Positions 19,716 through 29,082 of a stretch of 64,000 nt of DNA are shown piece by piece. Location of the stretch: contig CANLSQ010000003.1 in assembly GCA_947493955.1 (NCBI GenBank), positions 62,001 to 126,000 on the forward strand, in the 5' to 3' direction. The notes under the pieces were generated by a model, which had not been told where the DNA came from, did no database searches, and was given only the letters and a program-made list of their open reading frames with translations. The stretch comes from an uncultured Sphingomonadaceae bacterium (GTDB lineage: Bacteria > Pseudomonadota > Alphaproteobacteria > Sphingomonadales > Sphingomonadaceae). The position numbers and the translations under genes were made by a program. The number at the start of each line of letters is the position of its first letter. The stretch's first letter is position 1.

Positions 19716-20969
19716 TTATTCGGTGCGCAATGCCTCGATCGGCGATAGACGCGATGCGCGCACGGCCGGGTAACCGCCGAATAGCAAACCGATAAACGCA
19801 GAGAATATGATCGCCCCAACGCCGACGCCAACACCGATAGGCACCGGGAAATCGGCATAGACAGTCAGCGCCGTGCCGCCTGCTATAGCGAGTATCAGCC
19901 CCATTGCGCCGCCAATCACGCAAAGCACCGCTGCCTCGACCAGAAACTGGTTGCGGATATCGCTGCGCTTGGCGCCGAGGGCCATGCGCAGCCCGATCTC
20001 ACGCGTCCGTTCGGTGACGCTGACCAGCATGATATTCATGATGCCAATGCCGCCAACCAGCAGCGAGATCGATGCGATGGCGACAAGTACAATCTGGAAA
20101 ATACCGGTGACCTGGGCGGATTCTTTCATGAATTCCTCCGTCGTGCGGATAGTGAAAGGGTTTATATCCTTGCCACGTACCCGATAGCGTTCGCGCAGCA
20201 ATTTTGTCATCTCGCGCTTCGCATCCGGCAACGATATTCCGTCCTGAAAGCCGACAAACAGCAGCTGCAAATCATCGGGCCCCGCGAGGGAGTCCCCGGA
20301 AAATCGTTGGCGCATTGTACTGATCGGCATCAGCGCGATATCATCATTATCATTGCCAAAGCTCGATCCTTTGGATTCGGTAATGCCAATGACAGTAAAC
20401 GGCGCGCGGTTGATGCGAATAGTCTCGCCAACCGGATCAAAATCACCGAATAATTTTCGTGCGACCGTGGGGCCGAGTACTACGACACGCGCAGCGGAGC
20501 GGACATCGGCTTCGCTAATGAAGCGGCCGTTCTCGGCGACAAGATTGGAGACTTTGCCATAGCCCGGAGTCGTGCCAACGGCATTGGTTGACGCATTGCG
20601 TCCGGCGACAATGAGTTGAATGTTTGAGCGCAGTTGTGGGGCGATGTCATCAATTCCGCTAATCTGCTTTTGGATCGCGCGCGCGTCACGCATCGTCAGC
20701 CGTCCGCGATCAAAGGAGCGCCGTCCACCTTCACCTGTATCTGGCTGCGGAAATATCAGCGCCATGTTGGAGCCCAGCGCGTTGATTGATTGCATCACCG
20801 ACACCTGCGCGCCGGAACCAACCGCCACCGCCAATGTTACAGCGAACACACCAATCATGACGCCCAGGGTCGTAAGTATCGAGCGCATCAAATTGGTGCG
20901 CAGCGCCGTCATTGCAATGGCAACATTGACCAGCCATCCGGATGCCTGTTGTCTGATATTGCCGATCAT
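19716..20969 (-). CDS. MacB-like ABC transporter permease
   Basis: A 417-residue permease with the MacB/FtsX topology: an N-terminal helix (about residues 28-50), a large periplasmic domain (MacB_PCD, about 55-250) and three C-terminal helices around 285-400 (VLVAIASISLLVGGIGIMNIMLVSV). It probably works with the ATPase (4-bp overlap upstream) and the MacA-like adaptor to pump a peptide, macrolide or lipophilic substrate out through an outer-membrane channel encoded elsewhere. Unlike E. coli MacB, the ATPase is a separate polypeptide. Confidence 0.92.
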   Translation of the reverse strand: MIGNIRQQASGWLVNVAIAMTALRTNLMRSILTTLGVMIGVFAVTLAVAVGSGAQVSVMQSINALGSNMALIFPQPDTGEGGRRSFDRGRLTMRDARAIQKQISGIDDIAPQLRSNIQLIVAGRNASTNAVGTTPGYGKVSNLVAENGRFISEADVRSAARVVVLGPTVARKLFGDFDPVGETIRINRAPFTVIGITESKGSSFGNDNDDIALMPISTMRQRFSGDSLAGPDDLQLLFVGFQDGISLPDAKREMTKLLRERYRVRGKDINPFTIRTTEEFMKESAQVTGIFQIVLVAIASISLLVGGIGIMNIMLVSVTERTREIGLRMALGAKRSDIRNQFLVEAAVLCVIGGAMGLILAIAGGTALTVYADFPVPIGVGVGVGAIIFSAFIGLLFGGYPAVRASRLSPIEALRTE

Positions 20970-21670
20970 GAACTGACCTTCTGGCGATTGTTCACAACCA
21001 CATCTTCAATCACCTTGCCATCGCGAAACTCTATGCGTCGTTTCGCATGACCGGCAATTTCCGCTTCATGGGTAACGACGATGATGGTGATGCCCTGTTC
21101 GTTCAGGCTTTCAAAAATCTGCATGATGTCTTCGGACGTCTTGCTATCGAGTGCGCCTGTTGGTTCGTCGGCCAGCAGAATCACTGGATCGGTGACCAGT
21201 GCACGGGCAATCGCTACACGCTGTTGCTGACCACCCGATAATTTGGCCGGACTATGATCCAGCCTGTCGCCAAGTCCCATTTCTTCCAGTTTCGCCTTCG
21301 CTTTGTCTCGCCGCGCCTCCGTACCAAGACCGGCATAGATGAGCGGTACTGCCACATTGTCGAGCGCGGTTGTGCGCGCGAGCAGATTAAACTGTTGAAA
21401 TACGAAGCCAATTTTCTGGTTGCGCAATTCGGCCAGTGCATCACTGTCGCGATCACTCGTCGCAATGCCATCGATGCGGACAATACCTGATGTTGGGATA
21501 TCCAGACAACCAATCATGTTCATGAAGGTTGATTTGCCGGAGCCACTTGCCCCCATAATGGCAACATATTCACCGCGTTCGATGGAGAGAGAAACCCCGT
21601 CAACTGCCCGCACCGTTTCGCCGCCGAGCTCATATTTTTTGACCAGATCCTGGGTTTCAACAAGGGCCAT
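20966..21670 (-). CDS. MacB/LolD-type ABC transporter ATPase
   Basis: A 234-residue nucleotide-binding subunit. Walker A is GASGSGKST, the signature is LSGGQQQRVAIARAL, and Walker B is VILLADEPTGALDSKT; the Q-loop and H-loop (VVTHEAEIA) are intact. It overlaps the permease gene by 4 bp and follows the adaptor gene by 3 bp, so the three genes form one translationally coupled operon. Confidence 0.94.
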   Translation of the reverse strand: MALVETQDLVKKYELGGETVRAVDGVSLSIERGEYVAIMGASGSGKSTFMNMIGCLDIPTSGIVRIDGIATSDRDSDALAELRNQKIGFVFQQFNLLARTTALDNVAVPLIYAGLGTEARRDKAKAKLEEMGLGDRLDHSPAKLSGGQQQRVAIARALVTDPVILLADEPTGALDSKTSEDIMQIFESLNEQGITIIVVTHEAEIAGHAKRRIEFRDGKVIEDVVVNNRQKVSS

Positions 21671-21673
21671 TAT

Positions 21674-22927
21674 CTAAGTGTTCCCGCGCGCAAATTCGTC
21701 CTCTTCCTCGTCCTCTTCATTTTCGAGATTCTTGGAGCGGACGAGGACTTTCTCTTTTTCCGTCACCCCTTTGATGATTTCGACAAAATCTTCTCCGGCA
21801 AGGCCGATGGTAACGGTGCGTGGGTCCGGCTTGTAAGGGTCATCGCTGGCCAACCATATATTGGCGGTACGGTTCTTGGATTTATCTTTGGAAGCCGGCT
21901 TCTGATCTTTTTCGTCTTCATCCGGCCGGTCATCTTTGCGCGGGCGAAAGCGGATGGCGGGTGCCGGAACGCGCAGCACATTGGCTCTTGTCCCGGTGAC
22001 TATTTCAACATTGGCCGTCATGCCGGTCAGCAACTTCCCTTCCTTGTTATCGACATCAAGGATCACGAGATAGCTGACCACATTCTGCTCTTCGGTAGCG
22101 GATTTCCGGATCTGTCCAACCTTGGCGACAAATGTGTCATCGGGATAGCTGTCCACGGTAAAGCGCACGAGCTGCTCCACCCGAACCTGCCCGATATCCG
22201 CTTCGTCGACTGAGGCCTCGACCTGCATGCGGCTGGTGTCGGCGGCGATTTCAAACAGGTTGGGCGTTTGGAAACTGGCAGCCACCGTAGTGCCGGGCTC
22301 GACCAGCTTGTTGATCACCACGCCGCTGGTTGGCGCAATGATCCGCGTGCGATTGAGATCGAGTTGCGCCGAGGACAGTTCGGCCTCGCTTTGGGCAATT
22401 TGCGCCCGCCCACTCTGCGCTTGAGCCTTTGCCGTACTCAGTGACGCCCGGGCATTGGCCAGCGCATTGCGCGCCTGATCAATTCCCGCTTTGGAGACAA
22501 AGCCTTTATCGGCCAATTGTTGCTGTCGTTCAAATTCGCGGCTTTGTACTTCATAGTCGGTTTGCGCTCGAATAATCGAGGCTTCGGCCTGTGCCAGCGT
22601 CGCACGAGCCGAGGCCACCTGTGCCCGTGCCTGGGTAACGCGCGCTTCAATGCGGGTAGGATCGATTCTGGCGAGCACCTGACCCGCTGTGACCGGTGAG
22701 TTGAAATCAACATAGACGTCGGTGACTTGTCCTGAAATTTCCGATCCTACATTGATGGTGTTGAGTGCCCGCAACTTCCCGCTGGCAGATACGATGCGCG
22801 CAACATCGCCCCGGGATACCGGTTCGGTGACATACTCATATGTCTGCGCGGACGGGACAATGATCTTGTACAGGATTGCCAGGACGACAATAGCGATAAG
22901 GCCTGAGGCGTAAGGATGGAGACGCAT
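21674..22927 (-). CDS. MacA-like periplasmic adaptor (membrane fusion protein)
   Basis: A 417-residue HlyD/RND-type adaptor with an N-terminal membrane anchor (about residues 8-26). The lipoyl halves (VGSEISGQVTDVYVDFNSPV and TRIIAPTSGVVINKLVEPG) flank a long alpha-hairpin coiled coil (about residues 95-185, rich in Ala, Gln and Arg). A beta-barrel domain and a membrane-proximal domain follow. The C-terminus has an unusual charged insertion of Lys/Asp/Glu (around residues 325-350) and an acidic tail (NEEDEEEDEFARG). It couples the MacB-like pump to a TolC-type channel not present here. Confidence 0.92.
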   Translation of the reverse strand: MRLHPYASGLIAIVVLAILYKIIVPSAQTYEYVTEPVSRGDVARIVSASGKLRALNTINVGSEISGQVTDVYVDFNSPVTAGQVLARIDPTRIEARVTQARAQVASARATLAQAEASIIRAQTDYEVQSREFERQQQLADKGFVSKAGIDQARNALANARASLSTAKAQAQSGRAQIAQSEAELSSAQLDLNRTRIIAPTSGVVINKLVEPGTTVAASFQTPNLFEIAADTSRMQVEASVDEADIGQVRVEQLVRFTVDSYPDDTFVAKVGQIRKSATEEQNVVSYLVILDVDNKEGKLLTGMTANVEIVTGTRANVLRVPAPAIRFRPRKDDRPDEDEKDQKPASKDKSKNRTANIWLASDDPYKPDPRTVTIGLAGEDFVEIIKGVTEKEKVLVRSKNLENEEDEEEDEFARGNT

Positions 22928-23029
22928 CCATGCAATTGCTTGTTTGATAATCGCTTCACCTCTGTATTAGCTAACTAAGTCACTATGGCAGGTTGTGTTT
23001 GGGTAAGCAATATGCCGCTCAATCAAATA

Positions 23030-23974
23030 TTAGCCAGCAAATGGTGCAACATTATGGCGCTCACCGATCATGAAGGCATCTGCGGTCAGTTTTAACGGCG
23101 CCAGATCAACGTCGGACTGACCATTTTGCATCAATTCGACAAACCTTGCGTAGATCGCCGAATATTCTTCATCGGCATGCTGTTCCAACACGGTTTCACC
23201 ATCGATTTTCAACAAGCTGCCACCCTGCTCCAGGCGGAGCAAATGGGTTTTGGTTTTGACTTTGATCGTCCAGATTTCATCACCGGTTGTCCGAAAGTCG
23301 AATTCGGCGCCGGCATTTTTGGCAAAGGCGCCTGAGAAACTGATATTCGCGGCGATAGGGGCTTGATGATTCTCTGCGACAAAAAGGCTGGCCTGATCGA
23401 CATGAAAGTCCACCGGGATAATTTTGGTGGCGATGGACAGGGCATTGATGCCTGGATCAAAAACACCAAAGCCGCCTGCTTGCCACAACCATGTCTGCCC
23501 GGGATGCCATTTACGGACATTTTCCCGCCAGTTTATCGCAAAAGACAATATCTCCTGGTCGGCCAAAAAAGCTGCTGCTTTGTCGACTGCCGCATTATAT
23601 TGCGCATGCCATGTTGCGAACAGTGTCAGGCCCGTTGCGGCAGCATGGTCGATGAGATTCTCTACTTCCCTTAATGTAGCGCCAGGCGGCTTTTCGAGAA
23701 GAACATGCCAGCCTTTGCTTAGTGCCTCGCGAGCAATCTTTGCCCTGCCCTTGGGCGGCGTGCACAGCGCAATAGCATTTACCTTAATATCACTTTCGGC
23801 CAACTCGTTCAGGGAGCCAAAGACCGGGATGCCATCGGGAGCATCTGTGCGACTGCTTACAATCGCGACCAGTTCGACGCCTTCCGTCTTGGTAATCGCT
23901 GGGATATGCTGGTCTTTTGCGATTTTGCCATAGCCCATGATTGCGATGCGCATCTTGCTCATAATGTCATTCAC
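23030..23974 (-). CDS. gal: D-galactose 1-dehydrogenase (Gfo/Idh/MocA family)
   Basis: NAD(P)-dependent oxidoreductase that oxidises D-galactose to galactonolactone, the first step of the De Ley-Doudoroff route. The N-terminal Rossmann motif is RIAIMGYGKIAKDQHIPAI, with the LLEKPPGATLREVE motif (catalytic Lys) at about 95-108. The assignment to galactose over another sugar rests on the neighbours: galactonate dehydratase, KDGal kinase, KDPGal aldolase and alpha-galactosidase. It is divergent from the dehydratase gene across a 121-bp region containing a palindrome. The start could be ATG 23974, 23962 or 23953; the AGGGTGA element fits 23962 best. Confidence 0.85.
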   Translation of the reverse strand: MNDIMSKMRIAIMGYGKIAKDQHIPAITKTEGVELVAIVSSRTDAPDGIPVFGSLNELAESDIKVNAIALCTPPKGRAKIAREALSKGWHVLLEKPPGATLREVENLIDHAAATGLTLFATWHAQYNAAVDKAAAFLADQEILSFAINWRENVRKWHPGQTWLWQAGGFGVFDPGINALSIATKIIPVDFHVDQASLFVAENHQAPIAANISFSGAFAKNAGAEFDFRTTGDEIWTIKVKTKTHLLRLEQGGSLLKIDGETVLEQHADEEYSAIYARFVELMQNGQSDVDLAPLKLTADAFMIGERHNVAPFAG

Positions 23975-24007
23975 CCTGCGCCTCTACCGGACATTCGGCT
24001 TGCATAA

Positions 24008-24023
24008 ATCATATCAATATGAT
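24008..24023. promoter_or_regulatory. Palindromic candidate operator in the gal/dehydratase divergent promoter
   Basis: ATCATATCAATATGAT, a 7-2-7 inverted repeat in the short region between the divergent galactose dehydrogenase and dehydratase genes. It is AT-rich, 16 bp, and resembles the palindromes before the symporter/alpha-galactosidase pair and the TonB receptor of the same cluster. It is a candidate binding site for the FadR-type regulator encoded in this cluster; that link is inference. Confidence 0.55.
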
Positions 24024-24095
24024 CATGTGAATGACCGTCTGAAACAGCTTTTGTCAAGCTTTGCAGGCGGCATAGCAACTGTGATGGGAAAATAG

Positions 24096-25823
24096 GTGAC
24101 CGATAAAAAGGCCCGCAGAAGCACCGCTGTTTATGGCAAGCGTGATAGAGATGGCTTCATCCATCGCAGCTGGATGAAAAGCCAGGGGCTTCCCGATGAC
24201 AGTTTTGATGGCCGTCCGATCATTGGCCTGTGCAACACCTGGTCAGAACTGACACCTTGTAATGCCCATCTGCGTATCTTGGCAGAACATGTGAAACGCG
24301 GCGTCTGGCAGGCGGGCGGGGTTCCGGTGGAGTTTCCGGTTTCCTCTTTGGGCGAGACCCAGATGCGGCCAACCGCCATGCTGTTCCGCAACTTGCTGGC
24401 CATGGATGTGGAAGAAGCGCTGCGCGGTTATGCGATGGACGGCGTCGTTCTTCTGGGCGGATGTGACAAGACAACGCCCGGTCAGCTCATGGGCGCAGCG
24501 TCGGTGGATTTGCCTGCTATTGTCGTGTCTTCCGGTCCGATGCTGAGCGGCAAGTTTCGGGGTGAAACCATTGGCTCCGGTACAGACGTCTGGCGCCTTA
24601 GCGAAGCGGCACGCGCCGGCGAGATTAGCGAAGAAACATTCTTCAGTGCGGAAGCCGCCATGTCGCGCAGCGCCGGTGTCTGCAACACGATGGGGACGGC
24701 ATCGACCATTGGCAGCCTGAGCGAGGCTCTGGGTGTGGCGCTGCCTGGCAATGCCTCCATTCCCGCCGTCGATGCGCGTCGCCGGACGATGGCACACGAA
24801 GCTGGACGGCGAATTGTCGCACTGGTCGAGGAAGATAAGCCGCTATCCACTTTTTTAAGCCGAGCGGCTTTTGAAAATGCGATATTGGTCCATGCCGCCG
24901 TTGGTGGCTCGACCAACGCGGTCGTCCACCTACTCGCGTTGGCCGGTCGCTGCGGTATTGATTTGCAGCTGGAGGATTTTGACGAGTTGTCTCGGGATAT
25001 CCCGCTGCTCGCCAATCTATTGCCGTCCGGCAAATATCTGATGGAAGATTTCGATTATGCTGGCGGGATGCCAGCGATCATGAACCGCATTGAAGGTCAT
25101 TTGCGCAGTCATGCGCCAACGGTCGGCGGTACCAGCATTGGAGAAATTGCGGCTTCGGGCGAATGTTTTAACGATGAAGTTATTCGCTCGCTGGACAATC
25201 CGGTGCAAAGCTCATCCGGCACATGGGTATTGCGGGGCAACCTGTGTCCCGGGGGAGCGATCATCAAACCGAATGCCGCTACGCCCGAATTGCTGACGCA
25301 TGAGGGGCCGGCCGTAGTCTTTGAATCGATTGAGGATTTTAAGGCACGGGTGGATGATCCCGATCTGGAAATCACAGAAGACTCGGTGATGGTGCTGAAG
25401 CAATGTGGTCCAAAAGGTTATCCCGGGATGCCGGAAGTCGGAAACATGCCGCTGCCCAAAAAGCTGCTCCAAGCCGGGGTGCGTGACATGGTACGGTTGT
25501 CGGATGCCCGGATGAGCGGAACCGCTTATGGTACGGTCGTCCTCCATATATCACCCGAATCCCATCTCGGCGGCCCATTGGCCCTGGTGCAAAATGGTGA
25601 CCGGATCAAACTCGACGGGCCGGCGCGGTCCCTGTCTCTTTTGGTGGACGATGCCGAACTGGAAAGGCGTCAAGCGGATCTGCCAGCACCGCCGACGCCG
25701 CCCAATAGTGAACGGGGCTATGTCCACTTGCACGTGAGCCATGTCGAGCAAGCGGACAAAGGCTGCGATCTCGATTTCCTGGTAGGCAAGAGCGGTTCGA
25801 CGGTTACCCGCGAATCTCACTAA
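24096..25823 (+). CDS. IlvD/Edd family sugar-acid dehydratase, probable D-galactonate dehydratase
   Basis: A 575-residue iron-sulfur dehydratase. Cysteines for the [2Fe-2S] cluster are visible in LCNTWSELTPCN, LLGGCDKTTPGQ and AGVCNTMGTAS, the catalytic-site serine in VRLSDARMSGTAYGT. It is closest in layout to L-arabonate/D-xylonate/D-galactonate dehydratases rather than to dihydroxyacid dehydratase. The cluster context points to galactonate, giving 2-dehydro-3-deoxygalactonate. The start codon is GTG. It is followed by dgoK after 4 bp in a kinase-lactonase-regulator operon. Confidence 0.88.
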   Translation: MTDKKARRSTAVYGKRDRDGFIHRSWMKSQGLPDDSFDGRPIIGLCNTWSELTPCNAHLRILAEHVKRGVWQAGGVPVEFPVSSLGETQMRPTAMLFRNLLAMDVEEALRGYAMDGVVLLGGCDKTTPGQLMGAASVDLPAIVVSSGPMLSGKFRGETIGSGTDVWRLSEAARAGEISEETFFSAEAAMSRSAGVCNTMGTASTIGSLSEALGVALPGNASIPAVDARRRTMAHEAGRRIVALVEEDKPLSTFLSRAAFENAILVHAAVGGSTNAVVHLLALAGRCGIDLQLEDFDELSRDIPLLANLLPSGKYLMEDFDYAGGMPAIMNRIEGHLRSHAPTVGGTSIGEIAASGECFNDEVIRSLDNPVQSSSGTWVLRGNLCPGGAIIKPNAATPELLTHEGPAVVFESIEDFKARVDDPDLEITEDSVMVLKQCGPKGYPGMPEVGNMPLPKKLLQAGVRDMVRLSDARMSGTAYGTVVLHISPESHLGGPLALVQNGDRIKLDGPARSLSLLVDDAELERRQADLPAPPTPPNSERGYVHLHVSHVEQADKGCDLDFLVGKSGSTVTRESH

Positions 25824-25827
25824 GGCC

Positions 25828-26730
25828 ATGACGAAACCGACCTTTATCGCAATTGACTGGGGTACCAGCAACGCACGGTTCGCGCTTGTTGATGAAAACG
25901 GCGCGATGCTGGAAGAGAAACAGGGGCAGGGCATAGCAAAGATTGATGGCGCGGATGCCATTGAATCCACTTGTTTTGAGGCGATTGCCGATTGGATCAC
26001 ATTGCACCCGGCGCTGCCGGTTTTGATGGCTGGAATGGTTGGGTCGAATATTGGCTGGCGTGAAGCCGCTTATGTTGAAACGCCCGCTTCGACCCGGAAA
26101 ATCATATCAGCCGCTAACCTGTTCGAAGCACGAGGTACAAGATTTGCAATCCTTCCAGGTGTGAAGACAGAGCGGCAAGCCGATGGCCTGCCAGATCTGA
26201 TGCGCGGCGAAGAATCGCAAATAATAGGCACCGCAAAAGATGGCCTGATATGCTTGCCGGGCACCCATTCGAAATGGGTGCGCCTGACGGGCGGAGAGAT
26301 CACGGCTTTTCATACTGCGCAAACCGGTGAGCTGCTGGAATTGCTCGGCAAACACAGTATTTTACTGAATCCACGTCGTGCGCCCACGGCCCAGATTGGG
26401 CCGTCATTCAAGGACGGCGTGGAAACCGCATGCAGAAACACGCTGGGACTGGAATCCTTGCTCTTCACCGTACGTAGCCGGCAAGTGACAGGCGGCCTGC
26501 CGGCGGAAGACGCCGACTCCTATCTGACCGGGTTGGTTATAGGGAGCGAAATTCGTTCTGCTCTTATCTCGCATGATGGTAGTGAAACAGTGCAGCTTAT
26601 CGGATCGCCCGGCTTGACGGCGCTTTACGCTGCAGCACTTGATGTTGCGGGAAAACGATCAACGCAGGTGGACGGACAAACCGCCAGCCTTGCTGGCCTA
26701 GCCAGAGCTTATCAGGATATATTTGGATGA
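25828..26730 (+). CDS. dgoK: 2-dehydro-3-deoxygalactonokinase
   Basis: A 300-residue ATP-dependent kinase that phosphorylates 2-dehydro-3-deoxygalactonate at C6. The N-terminal phosphate-binding motif AIDWGTSNARFALVDENG and the internal LPGTHSKWVRLTGGEI motif are characteristic of DgoK. It begins 4 bp after the dehydratase stop and overlaps the lactonase gene by 4 bp, so production of the substrate and its phosphorylation are coupled. Confidence 0.95.
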   Translation: MTKPTFIAIDWGTSNARFALVDENGAMLEEKQGQGIAKIDGADAIESTCFEAIADWITLHPALPVLMAGMVGSNIGWREAAYVETPASTRKIISAANLFEARGTRFAILPGVKTERQADGLPDLMRGEESQIIGTAKDGLICLPGTHSKWVRLTGGEITAFHTAQTGELLELLGKHSILLNPRRAPTAQIGPSFKDGVETACRNTLGLESLLFTVRSRQVTGGLPAEDADSYLTGLVIGSEIRSALISHDGSETVQLIGSPGLTALYAAALDVAGKRSTQVDGQTASLAGLARAYQDIFG

Positions 26731-27614
26731 CCATCAATGATCCAATGAAAGCGCTAGATATCAAAAACCGGCTTGGGGAATGTGTGATATGGGATGCTCG
26801 CGAAAATGCGGTGCTATGGACCGATATTGAATCATCCTTGTTCTGGAAATGGCGTTCCCCGGATGCTGAACCGCAAAGCTTCCCATTGCCGGAGAGACTA
26901 GGCAGTTTTGCCCTCACGGACACAATAGGGACTTATCTGGGTGCGTTTGAAAGCGGGTTTGCGATGTTCACGCCATCCGAAGGAAAGTTTCGGCTGACCG
27001 CTGCCGTGTCGGCCGGCCAAAAGCACTTGCGAATGAATGACGGGCGCGTGGATCGTCACGGCCGATTCTGGGCTGCGACCATGGCAGAGCGGGACCCGGT
27101 CGGCGATGAACCCTGGGGGACCCTGTGGTGCTATGATGATGGTGAGACGACGCCAAGTTTGTCGGGTTTCAAAATACCGAACAGCCTGTGCTGGAGCCAG
27201 AATGGCCAGGTCATGTACTTCGCCGATTCCCCTCAAAACACCATTTGGCGCTATGCCTTCGATCAGGAAAAGGGACCGATTGGCGATCCCGAGATATTTG
27301 CAAAGACCGAGAACGGCGTTCATCCTGATGGCAGCCTGATCGACAGTGAAAACCATTTGTGGAATGCTCAATGGGGCGCAGGTAAAGTGGTCAGATACCG
27401 GCCTGATGGAAGCATCGAGCGGCGAATAGAACTGCCAGTCAGCCAGCCCAGTTGTGTGGCCTTTGGCGGTCCGGATCTCGATATTTTATTCATCACAACA
27501 GCACGCGTTGATCTCAGCGAAGAACAGCTTGCGGATCAACCGCTTGCTGGTTCATTATTCGCCTATGAGACTGACATAAAAGGCCTTCCGGAGATGATTT
27601 GCCAATCCGTTTGA
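26727..27614 (+). CDS. SMP-30/gluconolactonase family sugar lactonase
   Basis: A 295-residue six-bladed propeller lactonase. Metal-ligand motifs are GECVIWD (Glu near residue 18), a central Asn in KIPNSLCWS and an Asp in GVHPDGSLIDSENHLW. In this cluster it would open D-galactono-lactone to galactonate, closing the gap between galactose dehydrogenase and the dehydratase. The ATG overlaps the dgoK stop by 4 bp. Confidence 0.9.
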   Translation: MTINDPMKALDIKNRLGECVIWDARENAVLWTDIESSLFWKWRSPDAEPQSFPLPERLGSFALTDTIGTYLGAFESGFAMFTPSEGKFRLTAAVSAGQKHLRMNDGRVDRHGRFWAATMAERDPVGDEPWGTLWCYDDGETTPSLSGFKIPNSLCWSQNGQVMYFADSPQNTIWRYAFDQEKGPIGDPEIFAKTENGVHPDGSLIDSENHLWNAQWGAGKVVRYRPDGSIERRIELPVSQPSCVAFGGPDLDILFITTARVDLSEEQLADQPLAGSLFAYETDIKGLPEMICQSV

Positions 27615-27706
27615 CAATACCCGCTATCGTCAACGGTGTAGATGACACTTGCAACAGATAGGCAGGACCCGCAAAGATAGTGTCTCAGGAGGAAGGAACC
27701 AGAACT

Positions 27707-28423
27707 GTGGCCCGAACGCCAAAAGGGAATCTGACCGATCATGTGGCGACATCGCTGGGCCAGTCTATCGTGTCCGGCGAATATGTCCCAGGTTCGGTTT
27801 TCCAGATCAATGACCTGTGCGAAACTTTTGACGCCAGCCGCACGGTCATGCGGGAAGCGGTAAAGGCACTGACTGCCAAAGGTCTGGTAACCTCCCGCGC
27901 CAGTGTCGGCAGCATTGTCCAGAAAGAAGAGAGCTGGAACCTGTCTGATCCGGATGTGCTGGACTGGTTTCTGCACGTAAAGGGCAATACCGTACCGCTG
28001 ATTCGGGAGTTTATGGAATTTCGCCTAGCGATTGAGCCCATGGCGGCCATGCTGGCGGCGGAACGTGGTGACAAGGCCGCTATCGATAAAATATATACAG
28101 CGCTCGACCGCATGAAAGCCGCCAAAAACGGCGAAGATGATGCGCTTGCTGCGGATATAGAATTTCACGTCGCCATTTTGCATGCGAGCGGTAATCGCTT
28201 TTATATCAACATGCGGCACACCGTTGATGTGGCCCTGAACATCTCGATCCGCGTTACCAACCGTTCAAAAGGCGTGCCCCGGGCCAGCGTGTCAGATCAT
28301 GCCAAAATAGCAGATGCAATTCAGGCCGGTGATGGCGAGACCGCGAAACTTGCAATGCAAAATCTCATCATGGAGGCGCAGCAGCTATTGCAGGGCAAGG
28401 TTCCCGCCTTGGAAAGCATTTAG
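27707..28423 (+). CDS. FadR-type GntR transcriptional regulator of the galactose cluster
   Basis: A regulator of about 238 residues with an N-terminal winged helix (about residues 10-75; DASRTVMREAVKALTAKGLV is the recognition region) and a C-terminal all-helical FCD domain (about 90-230). The FCD metal-ligand pattern is seen in EFHVAILHASGN and VSDHAKIADAI. I place the start at GTG 27707 because AGGAGGAAGG lies nine bases upstream; a GTG at 27680 precedes that site. It is the last gene of the dehydratase operon and convergent with dgoA. It likely responds to galactonate or KDGal and binds the cluster's palindromes (inference). Confidence 0.88.
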   Translation: MARTPKGNLTDHVATSLGQSIVSGEYVPGSVFQINDLCETFDASRTVMREAVKALTAKGLVTSRASVGSIVQKEESWNLSDPDVLDWFLHVKGNTVPLIREFMEFRLAIEPMAAMLAAERGDKAAIDKIYTALDRMKAAKNGEDDALAADIEFHVAILHASGNRFYINMRHTVDVALNISIRVTNRSKGVPRASVSDHAKIADAIQAGDGETAKLAMQNLIMEAQQLLQGKVPALESI

Positions 28424-29053
28424 TCAGCGCAGCATATCAGCAAAAGCTTTTGCGCTGGCTCCGACTTTGGCAGCGCTATCCCCAGCGCGGTATATCGATC
28501 CGCCAATGCCAAATCCTGTTGCGCCCGCATCTCGATAGGCTTGCAAGTTGTCAGTGGTGACACCGCCAACGACAAGCATTTTGGCCTTGGACGGAAGCAC
28601 GGCCCGCATCGCTTTGACCCCGGCAGGAGGTACAAGTTCTCCGGGGAACAATTTCACCGCATGAGCCCCGGCATCCAGTGCATCAAAGGCCTCGCTGGGT
28701 GTCAGGCAGCCCGGCGTGGAAATCATGCCACCAGCGACGGTCGCCTCGATAACATCTGGCCTTATATTGGGTGAGACGATCAACTGACTCCCAGCATCTT
28801 TGCAGCGCTGAACATCCACGGTGTTGAGAACGGTTCCGGCGCCAACTATGGCACGATTGGCAAAACAACGCGCCATTAACTCAATTGATGCAAACGGGTC
28901 AGGCGAATTGAGCGGTACTTCCAATATCGTGATGCCCGCAGCGACAATAGCCTCGCCGATGGCTTCAATCTCGTCCGGTCGGACACCGCGCAGGATAGCG
29001 ACCACCGGCATGGCGGAAAGCCTGCTTTCAAACACGTCGGTTAAATCTGTCAT
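28424..29053 (-). CDS. dgoA: 2-dehydro-3-deoxy-6-phosphogalactonate aldolase
   Basis: A 209-residue class I aldolase that splits KDPGal to pyruvate and glyceraldehyde-3-phosphate. The Schiff-base lysine is in AHAVKLFPGELVPP, and the catalytic Glu in the ILEVPLNSPDPF stretch at about residues 43-54; the LNSPDP form is typical of DgoA rather than Eda. It lies 29 bp downstream of the sodium/sugar symporter on the same strand and ends one base before the regulator's convergent stop. Confidence 0.93.
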   Translation of the reverse strand: MTDLTDVFESRLSAMPVVAILRGVRPDEIEAIGEAIVAAGITILEVPLNSPDPFASIELMARCFANRAIVGAGTVLNTVDVQRCKDAGSQLIVSPNIRPDVIEATVAGGMISTPGCLTPSEAFDALDAGAHAVKLFPGELVPPAGVKAMRAVLPSKAKMLVVGGVTTDNLQAYRDAGATGFGIGGSIYRAGDSAAKVGASAKAFADMLR

Positions 29054-29082
29054 CTCGCTGCCTCGCAGAGCAAATGGATAAT